A stretch of DNA of 64,000 bases from Roseibacillus sp. (GCA_002686085.1 NZAC01000011.1:106539-170538); one strand, 5' to 3'; counted from the stretch's first letter, positions 33,636 through 43,202 are shown. Notes: generated by a model not told the origin, from the sequence alone. Numbers and translations: made by a program.

Positions 33636-35108
33636 TTAGTCCTTGCGTGAAACACGGGCGGCGAATCTTTTCAAGGTGGTCGCGTGTTCCGGTCGACCAG
33701 CAAGGTTGGACCACTCGTTGGGGTCAGACTTGAGATCGTAAAGCTCTTCCTCCCCGCTGGCATACCGGATGTAACGCCAACGCTCACCCCGGAGAGAGAT
33801 GTTGCCTCGATCAAAGGTAGTGGTTACCACCCGTCCCGTGGACCGCGAGGGCTTCCGTAGCAGCGGCTCCAGGGACTGCCCGTCCAGGGTTTCGGGCCCC
33901 TGCAAGTCACAGAGTTTCACCAGGGTAGGATACAGATCCAGCAGGCTCACAGGCTGGTGACACCGCGATCCACCTCCCGCAAACTTCTCGGCCTTTGTCC
34001 TGGGGGGGACCACGATGAGAGGAACCCGGGTCGACCGCTCCCAGCCAGTCCACTTTCCCCAGTGCTCCTTCTCCCCGAGGTGCCAGCCGTGGTCAGACCA
34101 CAATATGATCCACGTATCTTCCCCCATCGCACTCTGGTCAAGAGCCTTGAGTAACCGGCCGATCTCGTAATCCACGTAGGTTGTGCAGGCAAGATAGCCT
34201 TCCACCGCTGCCTGCCACTGTCCGTATTCCACTACCGTGGCATGACTACCCGCCGTGACTGCCTCCCTTGCCCACTTGCGACCCATTTCACCAAGATCAT
34301 TCAGATCGGACCCCTTGACCGGAGGAAGTTTCCCCGGGTCATCCTTGAATCGATCGAAGAATCGCTTGGGGGCCCAGAGGGGAATGTGTGGGCGGTAGTA
34401 TCCCACCGCGAGGAAGAGTGGATCTCTTTCTCTCTCCTTCAGCTTGCCAATCGCCCAGTCCGTGATCTTGGTGTCCCCGAAGTCCGTATCCTGCACGTCC
34501 CACCCACCCCAGTCGAAGGACTCCCCATCAGTCAGAGTGGGTTTCCGGTCCGAAGGCATGCGATTCAGAGGCAGGACAACCTTTCTTCCGAGACTATCCT
34601 TTGTGAGATGCCGGGGATTGGCCGTTGCCTTGCTGGGAAGCTCCTTGCGGGTATATTTCACCTCCTCCTTCGAGAGGGGACTCCAACGCTGGTTCACTCC
34701 GTAGTATTCTCCAAAGGACTTTCCCCCGCGGGAGTGAAGCAGTTTCCCCGCCCCGCGAGTCCGGTAACCCGACTCCGCAAAAGCCGTACTCAGAAGACGA
34801 GCCTCGGGATAGCGACGAGACAGTGAACCGCTCTGATTGGACCAGACCCCGGTCACGTCGGGCATACGACCACTGAAGACCGCTGCTCGCGATGGATTGC
34901 AGGCCGGAGACACACAATGGGCATTGGTGAACAGGATCCCCCGCGCAGCGAGCCGGTCCATATTGGGGGTGAGTGCCTGTGGGTGCCCCTCGAGACAACC
35001 GATCCAGTCGTTAAGATCATCGACCGCAATGAAAAGAACGTGCGGGCGCCCGGCACCCGAAGTGCACATCAGAATCAGAGTGAGAAGCAGAAAAACCAGA
35101 GAACGCAT
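33636..35108 (-). CDS. Cys-type (family S1) sulfatase, iduronate-2-sulfatase-like
   Basis: The 490-aa protein has a signal peptide (MRSLVFLLLTLILMCTSGAG), the metal motif FIAVDDLNDWIG, the formylglycine site CNPSRAAVFSGR and LWSDHGWHLGEKEHWGKWTGWE. The DDLNDW and CNPSR pair is the mark of iduronate-2-sulfatase-like enzymes. It ends YDLKSDPNEWSNLAG, a common sulfatase close. It is transcribed alone, divergent from the PVC heme protein gene with 115-130 bp between starts. Confidence 0.93.
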   Translation of the reverse strand: MRSLVFLLLTLILMCTSGAGRPHVLFIAVDDLNDWIGCLEGHPQALTPNMDRLAARGILFTNAHCVSPACNPSRAAVFSGRMPDVTGVWSNQSGSLSRRYPEARLLSTAFAESGYRTRGAGKLLHSRGGKSFGEYYGVNQRWSPLSKEEVKYTRKELPSKATANPRHLTKDSLGRKVVLPLNRMPSDRKPTLTDGESFDWGGWDVQDTDFGDTKITDWAIGKLKERERDPLFLAVGYYRPHIPLWAPKRFFDRFKDDPGKLPPVKGSDLNDLGEMGRKWAREAVTAGSHATVVEYGQWQAAVEGYLACTTYVDYEIGRLLKALDQSAMGEDTWIILWSDHGWHLGEKEHWGKWTGWERSTRVPLIVVPPRTKAEKFAGGGSRCHQPVSLLDLYPTLVKLCDLQGPETLDGQSLEPLLRKPSRSTGRVVTTTFDRGNISLRGERWRYIRYASGEEELYDLKSDPNEWSNLAGRPEHATTLKRFAARVSRKD

Positions 35109-35241
35109 AACGAGGATCTACCGCGTCTTAACGCCAGTCCCCGTTACGATCAAACACATGTGCTCATCTTTAGCTCCGGAGACCCACCGGAATTGACCTC
35201 TTTCCAGCTAGTGATTAAAAACCGTGAAACCCTCAACCCTT

Positions 35242-38184
35242 ATGCGCTCAATACTTACAGCCCTTTGCTCCACACTGGGCACTCTGGGAAATTTATATGC
35301 TGTGCCTGCAGATTTTCCAATAGTGGCTGAGGACCTCGCCGTCTCCCTTTTCGCCCGGGATCCGATCGTGAGGAATCCCTGCGCCCTGACCTTTGATTCG
35401 CAGGGGCGACCCTGCGTTGGCATGGGCCCCCAATACCGCTCCCCTGATCCTGACACCGAACCTGACTCAGTCTGGATTCTTAAAGATCAGGATAAGGATG
35501 GCCTTGCCGATGCCGGGCACAAGTTTGCCACTGGCTTCAATTCCATTCAGGGACTTGCCTGGAAAGGGGATTGGCTCTGGATCGCCAACGCTCCCGATTT
35601 AACCCGTGTCCGTGATACTGATGGCGACGACGTGGCTGACGAATACGTCCGGGTCTACACCGATTTAGGGAATCTTGAGCATGGGCTGCACGGACTGAAC
35701 TTCGGTCCGGACGGGCGGCTCTATATGTCCAAAGGTAACTCCAAGGGCTTATCCATCATACCGGACCGTCTCGCTCCTCAGGCTTTCCGTGAACTGTGGA
35801 GCATCGAAGTTCCCCCCGGGACACCAGAGCCACAACCAACCATCTTCACTGCCGCAAGCTATCAAAAGAACTACCAGAATCCCCGCGACGACTGGGGTGT
35901 CACGGGAGGAATTCTCCGCTGCAACGACGATGGTTCGAATCTGGAGATCATTTCACGAGGCTTCCGGAACCCATGGGACATCGCATTCGACAACCGCTTC
36001 GATTGGCTCGGCACTGACAATGACCAGACCATGGGCGACAAGATCTTTACTCCATTTTTCGGCTCTCACTTCGGATGGGGTCATCCGTGGAGTTATGATT
36101 GGAAAGGTGACGATCATCTCCCTACCGCGCCCTCCAGCGGCCCACTTTTCGAGGGTTCAGGAGCAGGCGTGATTCACTGTGCCATTCCGGGATATCCCAG
36201 TAATTACAACAACGTATTCTTCATCAACGACTGGCTCAACCGTGAGATCTTCATCTATCGGAGCCGATGGGATGGAGCCTGGCGCAAGCCGGACCGACTA
36301 AAGCTTGAGATTCTGGCCCACGCCGGGGGTGGGCGCAGTATGCCCCTGAGCAAGGGCCGGTCCTTCGATCCCGTCGATATCGAGATGGGGCCCGATGGAG
36401 CAATCTGGATCACCAGCTGGGGCCGCCAGTACGGAGCCCACTATGAGAATAACAAGCTCGCCAATGAGGGCAGGATTTATCGCGTCTGGCCCAAGGACTA
36501 CTCTCCCTCTTATCCGTCGAGAGATACCCGGACAGTTGAGGGGCTCATCGGCGATCTGGGAAGCCATCTACCAGCGTGGCGCACCAACGCCCAGGAGGAG
36601 CTGATCCGGCGAGGCAAGAGTATCGAGCCCTTCCTCCGTGCTGCCCTCCGGAAGCCTGACCTTTCCGTCGCCCTCGAAACTTGGCTGGTCTGGACCATTG
36701 GTCGAATCAATCCCGAGAGCTGGTTCGAGGAAAACACCAACCGGAAGATCCAGTCGATTCGGGTTGCTGCCTTCAATGGGAGGCTGCACCCAGCCATCCG
36801 ACAAGCGCTCGCAGACAAGGAACCGAAGGTTCGATTAGCGGCTGTAATCGCTCTGAGAGAACTTCGAGCCTCCGGCTCAACAGCAGCTCTCCTCAATTTG
36901 GCAGCCCGTGAATCTGATCGAATTGTCTACTACGCAGCGTGGGGAGCCCTCATGGACCTGCTTCCCGAAAACCAGCGCAAAACGCTTCTTGGTGATCGTC
37001 GTGCATCGATCCGCCTCGCAGCTCTCCTTGGCCTTCTGGAGGAAGACGCACTGTCCAAAAAGGAAATTGATCCCCACACAAAGGACAAGGATGCTGTCAT
37101 TGCCGCTCTCAGCGCACGCCGTCTTGGGGGAAAACATCAATTCGAACATCGTGGACGCCCCCTTGCTGCAACGGGCCAGGTCCAGCCGCCAGAGCCTCTG
37201 GCAATTCCTTTCTCGAATGTTCGGGCAAGTAGTGGCCACGCATATCGGGCTGCCACTTTGCGTCGTGGTGCAGCCTGCTACACCGACCGCCCCTATCTCC
37301 TGACCCATGTTCCTCCGGAGCTCGAAGGTCTGACTTTTCTTCAAACCGCCTGCGATGATGCCGATTCGGAATCCGGGATTACAGTCAGTCTGAATCTGAA
37401 GTATCCTTCAACGGTATACCTTATTGATGACGCCCGCGCCGAATCCATGCCGAGGTGGGCGCAATCACAGTGGAAACCCACTTCCCTCGTGATTAAGGGC
37501 AATGATCCCAAAAGACTGAAAGTCTACCGTGCTGAGCTCCCCTCCGGTCCCCTCACTCTCGGAGCAAGTCGAGATGGAATTCAAGCGAGGAAGGGAAATT
37601 ACATCATCGCTGTTCAACCCCGGATCCTTGCTCCTGATGGGAAGGTAGCCACCGTAGAGTCCGTTCTACCGCTCCTAGAAGGGGCCAACCTCGAGCGTGG
37701 TCAGGATCTCTTTTTCAGCCTCCACGGAGCGAATTGTGCCTCTTGCCATCAGGTCAAGGGGCGCGGTAATAATCACGCACCCGACCTTAGCGAAATTGGA
37801 TCACGAGCAAGCGCCAAAGTGCTCTTGGAATCCATTCTTAAGCCTAGTGCCAGCATCGTGGAAGGTTTCGCAGCACAGGTCATTTCCACACGTAGCGGCG
37901 AATCTTATACCGGAGTCGTTCTCGAGGAGACAGGCAAGCGCATCACTATGGCCATGCTCGGAGGCAAAACTTCCACGATTCAAAGGGCCGACATCTTGAG
38001 TCGAGAGAGCCTTCCGATCTCAGCGATGCCCCCCGGATTTGGCGTCATCATGAATCGTCAGCAATTAGCTGACCTGACGGCCTGGCTGATAGGCTTAAAG
38101 AAATCTAGCACCCACAGGGACCCCGACAGCAGCTTTGTTCCGCAGAGTCTCCTCCAGAAGATAAATATCCAACTCCTCCGGTGA
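35242..38184 (+). CDS. PVC-type heme-binding (CxxCH) dehydrogenase-like protein
   Basis: I prefer the ATG at 35242 (about 980 aa) over the in-frame GTG at 35224; both give a signal peptide ending near LGNLYA. Residues about 30-420 form a beta-propeller of the glucose/sorbosone-dehydrogenase kind (GLHGLNFGPDGRLYMSKGN, GFRNPWDIAFD, GPDGAIWITSWGRQYG). A HEAT-like helical region follows at about 430-630. The C-terminus is a cytochrome c domain with CASCH and the distal ISAMPPG methionine segment. It probably oxidises sugars or alcohols in the periplasm. The tail overlaps the fmdB-like gene on the other strand by 80 bp. Confidence 0.93.
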   Translation: MRSILTALCSTLGTLGNLYAVPADFPIVAEDLAVSLFARDPIVRNPCALTFDSQGRPCVGMGPQYRSPDPDTEPDSVWILKDQDKDGLADAGHKFATGFNSIQGLAWKGDWLWIANAPDLTRVRDTDGDDVADEYVRVYTDLGNLEHGLHGLNFGPDGRLYMSKGNSKGLSIIPDRLAPQAFRELWSIEVPPGTPEPQPTIFTAASYQKNYQNPRDDWGVTGGILRCNDDGSNLEIISRGFRNPWDIAFDNRFDWLGTDNDQTMGDKIFTPFFGSHFGWGHPWSYDWKGDDHLPTAPSSGPLFEGSGAGVIHCAIPGYPSNYNNVFFINDWLNREIFIYRSRWDGAWRKPDRLKLEILAHAGGGRSMPLSKGRSFDPVDIEMGPDGAIWITSWGRQYGAHYENNKLANEGRIYRVWPKDYSPSYPSRDTRTVEGLIGDLGSHLPAWRTNAQEELIRRGKSIEPFLRAALRKPDLSVALETWLVWTIGRINPESWFEENTNRKIQSIRVAAFNGRLHPAIRQALADKEPKVRLAAVIALRELRASGSTAALLNLAARESDRIVYYAAWGALMDLLPENQRKTLLGDRRASIRLAALLGLLEEDALSKKEIDPHTKDKDAVIAALSARRLGGKHQFEHRGRPLAATGQVQPPEPLAIPFSNVRASSGHAYRAATLRRGAACYTDRPYLLTHVPPELEGLTFLQTACDDADSESGITVSLNLKYPSTVYLIDDARAESMPRWAQSQWKPTSLVIKGNDPKRLKVYRAELPSGPLTLGASRDGIQARKGNYIIAVQPRILAPDGKVATVESVLPLLEGANLERGQDLFFSLHGANCASCHQVKGRGNNHAPDLSEIGSRASAKVLLESILKPSASIVEGFAAQVISTRSGESYTGVVLEETGKRITMAMLGGKTSTIQRADILSRESLPISAMPPGFGVIMNRQQLADLTAWLIGLKKSSTHRDPDSSFVPQSLLQKINIQLLR

Positions 38185-38317
38185 TCACTCGGCGGACAGG
38201 GACCCCGGTTTCTGGGTGAACCTCCAGTGCAGGCTCGTGGATACTTTGCCGCCACTCAAAACGCTCACGGTCCTTTGAAGAATCGGCTGGAATGGTCTCG
38301 TAAGTATACGTGATCAT
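38105..38317 (-). CDS. FmdB family putative regulatory protein lacking the zinc-ribbon cysteines
   Basis: This 70-aa protein, MITYTYETIPADSSKDRERFEWRQ then VRRVITGGVGYLSSG, follows the FmdB pattern (YxYEC..C..fE...C..CG..vrRlisG). Both CXXC pairs of the usual zinc ribbon are absent; the cysteines are instead clustered at the end (SCCRGPCGC). FmdB-like proteins are small and of unclear function. It lies 51 bp after the COG0523 gene in the same orientation, and its last third overlaps the end of the opposite heme-protein gene. The loss of zinc ligands fits a zinc-sparing setting. Confidence 0.7.
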   Translation of the reverse strand: MITYTYETIPADSSKDRERFEWRQSIHEPALEVHPETGVPVRRVITGGVGYLSSGGDSAEQSCCRGPCGC

Positions 38318-38368
38318 CTTAGAGTTTTCTAATGCTTGAGGTGGCTCAACAAGTTCTTCCTTCGAGAT

Positions 38369-39352
38369 TTAAGCACTCGCTCCCGGGATATATCCAAACT
38401 CTTCAGAAACTAGCAGCCTGATTGCTGCTGAATCTAAATCCATCCCCAAGCAAAGGAGGGAGGAAGAGACACTCGATGTAAGGGGAACAGGAACAGGCGA
38501 CGGAGACACCTCACGGCCACATCTTTCAAAGAGCCACTGGGAACCCGGGTCCTCGACAGTCTTGACCAGAGCCTTGGCCCGAAGCACTCCACCGGGCAGA
38601 TTCCTTAACAAATGCTCAATACCCGCTCGGCGTACTTTAGGTGGCAGAGGAATCTCGCATCCTCGAACCTGATGCGAAAGCAGGTGGACCGGATCCTGAC
38701 TACGTTCAGCGGGGAGAGGCTGAGGTTCTTTGGGAAAGACCGAAACACCATCCTTCGTGGTTTCAAAAGCCACGGAAATGAGGGCCTCAGCCAGCTGATT
38801 GACATCCGTCTGTCGTGAGTCCGGGAAATTTTCTCTGACGACTGCCCCAACTGTATCAGTCTCAGTCTTCGAGACCAGGTCTTCATGCGAGAGAAGATAG
38901 AGCCCAGCACCGGTCATCTGGCGCTCTTCCAGCGGGGTAAGCTCGCCTCGCTTACCCCAGTGCCGAGCATCTATCACACATGCGTGAATCATGGGGTAGA
39001 AAGGCAACTCCTCCCGGAGCAGCGCGAAGGATTCAAGCAAGCCAAGTGGATCAGCTGTGCCATTCAATTCAATCAACAGCAAATCCCCTTTCCCCTCGGC
39101 CGCAGTCCGGCAGAGCAACACTAACTCCTCGAGGCTTTCACAGCAGGCACAGCTGGCTGCAAGCGGTGAGATGCTCGCAGCATGATCAGGGTTGATACTT
39201 GCGGCATCAATATTCGCATTAGCTATATCGTTGAGGATCACGTCCGCCCTCATGCCTCTACGCTGGAACTGCGCAAGCAGAGACCGTATCAGGCTTGTCT
39301 TCCCGGCTCCAAGGAACCCAGCGACGAGCAGAAGCGGTCTGGGAGAAGGCAT
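38369..39352 (-). CDS. CobW/COG0523 family G3E GTPase (metal chaperone)
   Basis: The 327-aa protein has Walker A GFLGAGKTS, a CxCC metal motif in SCACCES, and ELNGTADP in place of the usual ESSGxADP. The guanine-specificity motif NKxD is replaced by SHED (LLSHEDLV), so nucleotide preference may differ. The C-terminal domain is shorter than in CobW. COG0523 proteins deliver zinc or cobalt to target enzymes, often under Zur control. It follows hisI by 12 bp in the merC-hisI-cobW operon. Confidence 0.88.
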   Translation of the reverse strand: MPSPRPLLLVAGFLGAGKTSLIRSLLAQFQRRGMRADVILNDIANANIDAASINPDHAASISPLAASCACCESLEELVLLCRTAAEGKGDLLLIELNGTADPLGLLESFALLREELPFYPMIHACVIDARHWGKRGELTPLEERQMTGAGLYLLSHEDLVSKTETDTVGAVVRENFPDSRQTDVNQLAEALISVAFETTKDGVSVFPKEPQPLPAERSQDPVHLLSHQVRGCEIPLPPKVRRAGIEHLLRNLPGGVLRAKALVKTVEDPGSQWLFERCGREVSPSPVPVPLTSSVSSSLLCLGMDLDSAAIRLLVSEEFGYIPGASA

Positions 39353-39364
39353 GCCTCGCCAAGA

Positions 39365-39853
39365 TCAGAGCTGCGTCGGATTGGGCGTATCTCCGTAGAC
39401 AGCCTCGGGATCAAAAGACTTTTCAGATTCGATAAAACGAAGAGCTGGACCCTCCTGTTCATCAACGATTTCTCGATAGAAACAGCTCCGATAGCCAACG
39501 TGGCAGGACGCCTCTTCGCCTCCAGCATCCGGGCTGGTCAGCGCTACCTCCAGGACAAGGCAGTCCTGATCATCATCGATCAGGATTCGCTGAATGTTCT
39601 GACGCATCCCCGACGTCTCCCCTTTCTTCCAGAGTTTCTTCCTTGATCGTGACCAGTAATGAGCCTGCCGGGTATCGATAGAGAGCCTCAGCGCCTCTTC
39701 ATTCATGAAGGCGAACATCAGGATCTCACCAGTCGCGGCATGACGGGTGATACAGGGCATCAAGCCGTGCTCGTCGAACTTCGGAGCAAGAACATCTCCC
39801 TCCTCTACCTGCTCGACGCTGCTGCGTGGGGCAAATTGCCAATCGTCTTTCAT
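39365..39853 (-). CDS. hisI: Phosphoribosyl-AMP cyclohydrolase
   Basis: The start at 39853 (162 aa) avoids overlap with merC; the longer ORF from 39949 is unlikely. The family blocks ILMFAFMNEEALRLS, YWSRSRKKLWKKGETSG and SCHVGYRSCFYR are intact. HisI opens the ring of phosphoribosyl-AMP in histidine synthesis and needs zinc and magnesium. The usual DCDxD motif reads DDDQDC here, so the first zinc cysteine is moved four residues. It may be a stress paralog or a normal variant; no other his gene is in the window. It lies 31 bp after merC. Confidence 0.92.
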   Translation of the reverse strand: MKDDWQFAPRSSVEQVEEGDVLAPKFDEHGLMPCITRHAATGEILMFAFMNEEALRLSIDTRQAHYWSRSRKKLWKKGETSGMRQNIQRILIDDDQDCLVLEVALTSPDAGGEEASCHVGYRSCFYREIVDEQEGPALRFIESEKSFDPEAVYGDTPNPTQL

Positions 39854-39884
39854 GATGGGGAGAGCAATACAAACGACGGTTACT

Positions 39885-40562
39885 TCAAGCAACCGCTTTC
39901 TCTGCTGCGCAACAGGCACACCGGCAAAGGTTGCCAATGTGCGTAGCAATCAGGAACAGCCCCCCGATCGTCGTCAGGACACTCGCCAGAGGAATATGGA
40001 GTTTCCAACCTCCGTCTGCGGTTGCCTGAATAGAAGGGCAACACGCATCAACGCATTCTCCCGCAGCTAAGTCCGCATCACCCTCCGTGGAGGCCATTTC
40101 CACACCCTCCGAAGACTCCTCACCGGCACTCTCGTCGAATTCGGAGAGACTTGCGCAGGTTTCGGAATCGGCTGCAGCTCCTTCCGGGCCGCTCTGTACA
40201 CCCCCAGCGACGGAATAAGTATTCGTATCCTGTCCGGAATTCGATTCAAAACCTGGTGCGGCGGCACCCACAAGGACAAATCCAATCCCCAGCACTCCAC
40301 TCGCAATGACCCACCTTCTGCGGTGCCGTTTGTAACCTGTAGCTACAGTCACTCCAGCAAGCGGAACCACAAGGAGAGCCATGATCCAGTGCGAGGCAGG
40401 ATGCGCCCATACTTTCCCAAATACCGGGAGAAATAGTAACAGGAAGGGGGTTGCCGCACAGTGAATCGCGCACAGCACGGAGGCAAAAACCCCGATCCGA
40501 TCCCCACCAATCGGCCAAAATGACCAAGAAAGGGAAAAAGGAGTATTGCGAACGTGTTCCAC
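39885..40562 (-). CDS. MerC-domain membrane protein with Cys-rich and acidic loop
   Basis: The 225-aa protein starts at a GTG (40562) and has the MerC opening DRIGVFASVLCAIHCAATPFLLL. Hydrophobic segments lie near 20-45, 55-75, 82-100 and 195-215. Between the third and fourth segments is a loop of about 90 residues rich in Glu, Asp and Ser, ending ECVDACCPS. The tail is CRCACCAAEKAVA. MerC proteins move Hg(II), but many homologs serve other metals. As first gene before hisI and a COG0523 GTPase it more likely handles zinc or a similar metal, which is inference. Confidence 0.85.
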   Translation of the reverse strand: MEHVRNTPFSLSWSFWPIGGDRIGVFASVLCAIHCAATPFLLLFLPVFGKVWAHPASHWIMALLVVPLAGVTVATGYKRHRRRWVIASGVLGIGFVLVGAAAPGFESNSGQDTNTYSVAGGVQSGPEGAAADSETCASLSEFDESAGEESSEGVEMASTEGDADLAAGECVDACCPSIQATADGGWKLHIPLASVLTTIGGLFLIATHIGNLCRCACCAAEKAVA

Positions 40563-40599
40563 TGAAGACTGCTTACCATCAGAAATGGGCCAAGATCAA

Positions 40600-40616
40600 A
40601 TGCAAATTAATTGCAT
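40600..40616 (-). promoter_or_regulatory. Palindromic operator candidate before the merC-hisI-cobW operon
   Basis: ATGCAAATTAATTGCAT is a 17-bp near-perfect palindrome (one mismatched pair). It ends 38 bp before the GTG of merC and overlaps a possible -10 element (TTCAAG, 17 nt, AATTAA on the minus strand). A weaker relative, TGCAATCTGCA, lies at 40643. Size and symmetry fit a Fur/Zur-type box. Confidence 0.55.
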
Positions 40617-40833
40617 CTCCGCAGCAGTACTTGAAGGGCGGATGCAATCTGCACAACCAATACATCCCTTCAAATACGCTGTGGTAATCACCTCTCTGGC
40701 TACACCTTCACGTGCGGGCAGACATTAAGGACCAGCTGCAATCGCCTTTGGCCTCCCCCACGCAGCGATCTGGCGAAAGATGGATTTCACCTTGCCCACC
40801 TGCAGATAATGCCCATCCTTCGCGCCCCACAGT

Positions 40834-40935
<102 letters not shown>

Positions 40936-40937
40936 GT

Positions 40938-43202
40938 TTATCCACCCGAAATCACGCTTTCGCCCTCGGTAGACAAGCCATTCTCCGTGCTGAGACGCCT
41001 CCTTATCTCTTCAACCAGCACTTCGAATTTTGCGGTCTCATCCTGCGGGAGTCCTGCAGGATCAAAACGTGCTCTCCAATAAAAGCCCAAAGCTTGGTGC
41101 AAGTCTGGAGCGAGTCCGGGGAAAAACCTCAGCAGGCCGAGGATCCACTCACTGAATGTCCTGCCCTCACCCCGTGGCCCTAGAAGTTTCTCTGCTGAGG
41201 GGATCAATTCATGGAGAGCGGTATGCCTTGTTTCTCCCTTCCAACGATACCCGGGATCACTATCCTGACGTGTTCGGTCCTTCCACAGGCGCATGGTGAG
41301 GTAGACCACCAAAAACGTCCCTGCTATCAGGAGGACCCAGTTAATTTTTCCAGCGTTTCCTGGTGAAGTTCTCCAGATAAGAGCATCCTCCCGAATGTTG
41401 TGCCACCAGTCGACTAACTGTTGAGACCATTTTTTTCCTGAGCCCTCCAGCTCAGGCCATCGAGGAGTAGTCGCATCAAAGTCTTTCCAGCGCCCATAGG
41501 AGGAGAGATCCTTTCCATCAGGAATCTCATCGGGAGGAATTGTTCCATGCCATACTCGGCACCACGCGTGAGCATGGCTTCCCCGCAAAAGCCATTCTCC
41601 ATCATCGTTTTTTTCCTGTCCGGAATACCCAACACAATAACGAGCAGGGATTCCAGCCTCGCGAAGGAGCAACACCGCCGCAGTGGCATAATACTCGCAG
41701 TGCCCTACCCTTGTGTCAGAGAGAAACCTCGCAACAGCCGAGCTCTTCTGGCTCGGGTGCTCACTCCTCAGGAACATGCTGTAGGTGAATTCTCTACTGA
41801 AAAATTTATCCCTGATGACCTGAACGGCCGCGCCCGCGGAAAGCCCTCGAAGTCCCCATGCCTCGCAAACATCGCGAATACCCTTCCGCGCGGGATCTTC
41901 CACCCACTTCTCATTGGCGTCGAGACGCCCGGGCGCACGCTCGGCCAGAGGGACCTGCAAATCACGCTCTGGATCAGGTAATGCTTCATGCAGAGGGCGG
42001 CCTCCAACGAAAACCTCGAAGGAAGTGACTCCGTGATCAGGATTTTCGAGGCGGACAGTGCCCAGAGAATTGACATCCACCCCACCATCCGTGACCTGAA
42101 GTCCGGCAAGTCTTTGTGCATCATCGGGAAGTGGAAGAGGCGTCTTGGTATCGACCTTCCCTTTAACGGTGAGTTTGCGCCGCTTGTCTGGATCTCGTGC
42201 AAACTCCTTTTCGTCAAAAGCAAACTCACGAATCCCATCCTCTGATACCCGGTCCCACAACAGTTCGTAGTCTCCCTCCCTCTTGTCGACTTCACTGCTC
42301 TCCTGCTTACTCTTTCCCCTGAGTTCCACCCGTCTCCCTCCGCCCTCTCCACCTCTCTCAGGGATCGGCCGATGCCACCACTGGGCATCCGAGTAGTGGT
42401 TGTAAACTGCTTCCCTGAAAAGACGTGGCTCCTCCGCCGGAGCCTCCTGCACTCGCCACCGGATTCCCTTGGACTGCTTGAGTGTTCCGAGCTTTCCAAT
42501 CGCAGTCTGGGAAAGGTCTCCGGAGGTGAACCCTCCTCCCGTCCGGCTGTAGGGGCTATCGAGGCGCAGCCACAAGGCCTTCAGACCAACCGAGCCTCCT
42601 GCCCCAAAGATGAAAACAAGGAACAGTGCAATCACGGTTCTGGCTGGCCTCAACCGGCTGACCGAGCTGGCAAAAAACAAGGATGCCGCCATCAGTATCC
42701 CTGCCCCCGCAAAAAAAGCTATCTCGTCAATTCGAGTCATGGCTGAAGCAACCATGACAAAGCAAAGGTAGGGGTAGCCAATGTGAACCTGAATTGGTCG
42801 CACATCCCGACCTGCCTTCCGATCAATCAGCATCTTTCGCCTGGCCACTACCGAAAAAGTATTGAGCGGCATAGTCGACTCCGTGGCGTAATTCTGGGCA
42901 AGAATCACCGGTAAGAGACACACTGGAACCCACTCGAGAGCCTCAAAAAGAAAGATCGGACTCGCACTCTCCAACCAGACCCAGGCAGAGGCAACAAGGC
43001 CCATCCCAATGGAAAGATACCAGGCGCGAACGAAACCACGCTCGCCAAATTTCCAGCGAAGGTCTGTCCATGAGCGCGCCTCGACCAGAAGAGCACAGAG
43101 AAGTCCAATTACCGGATGACCCGTCACCCCACCCCAGAAAAGCAGAGCCCCACCCTCAAGAATTCGGGGCGGCTCATGAAAGTGTTGGAAATTATCCTTC
43201 AT
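40938..43202 (-). CDS. Transglutaminase-like membrane protein (TgpA/DUF3488 type)
   Basis: The 754-aa protein has an N-terminal block of about six hydrophobic segments (1-215), then a periplasmic region, then a transglutaminase-like core with VGHCEYYATAAVLLLREAGIPARYC (Cys), SHAHAWCRVW (His) and KDFDATTPRW (Asp), the full catalytic triad. A further membrane helix (INWVLLIAGTFLVVYLTM) and a DUF4129-like cytoplasmic tail close it. Such proteins accompany MoxR and DUF58 genes, and the trio is thought to assist protein or envelope assembly. It overlaps the DUF58 gene by ATGA. Confidence 0.9.
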   Translation of the reverse strand: MKDNFQHFHEPPRILEGGALLFWGGVTGHPVIGLLCALLVEARSWTDLRWKFGERGFVRAWYLSIGMGLVASAWVWLESASPIFLFEALEWVPVCLLPVILAQNYATESTMPLNTFSVVARRKMLIDRKAGRDVRPIQVHIGYPYLCFVMVASAMTRIDEIAFFAGAGILMAASLFFASSVSRLRPARTVIALFLVFIFGAGGSVGLKALWLRLDSPYSRTGGGFTSGDLSQTAIGKLGTLKQSKGIRWRVQEAPAEEPRLFREAVYNHYSDAQWWHRPIPERGGEGGGRRVELRGKSKQESSEVDKREGDYELLWDRVSEDGIREFAFDEKEFARDPDKRRKLTVKGKVDTKTPLPLPDDAQRLAGLQVTDGGVDVNSLGTVRLENPDHGVTSFEVFVGGRPLHEALPDPERDLQVPLAERAPGRLDANEKWVEDPARKGIRDVCEAWGLRGLSAGAAVQVIRDKFFSREFTYSMFLRSEHPSQKSSAVARFLSDTRVGHCEYYATAAVLLLREAGIPARYCVGYSGQEKNDDGEWLLRGSHAHAWCRVWHGTIPPDEIPDGKDLSSYGRWKDFDATTPRWPELEGSGKKWSQQLVDWWHNIREDALIWRTSPGNAGKINWVLLIAGTFLVVYLTMRLWKDRTRQDSDPGYRWKGETRHTALHELIPSAEKLLGPRGEGRTFSEWILGLLRFFPGLAPDLHQALGFYWRARFDPAGLPQDETAKFEVLVEEIRRRLSTENGLSTEGESVISGG

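Noticed and set aside
39854-39949. N-terminal extension of hisI
   Set aside because: It overlaps the end of merC and adds residues not found in the HisI family; the ATG at 39853 is preferred.
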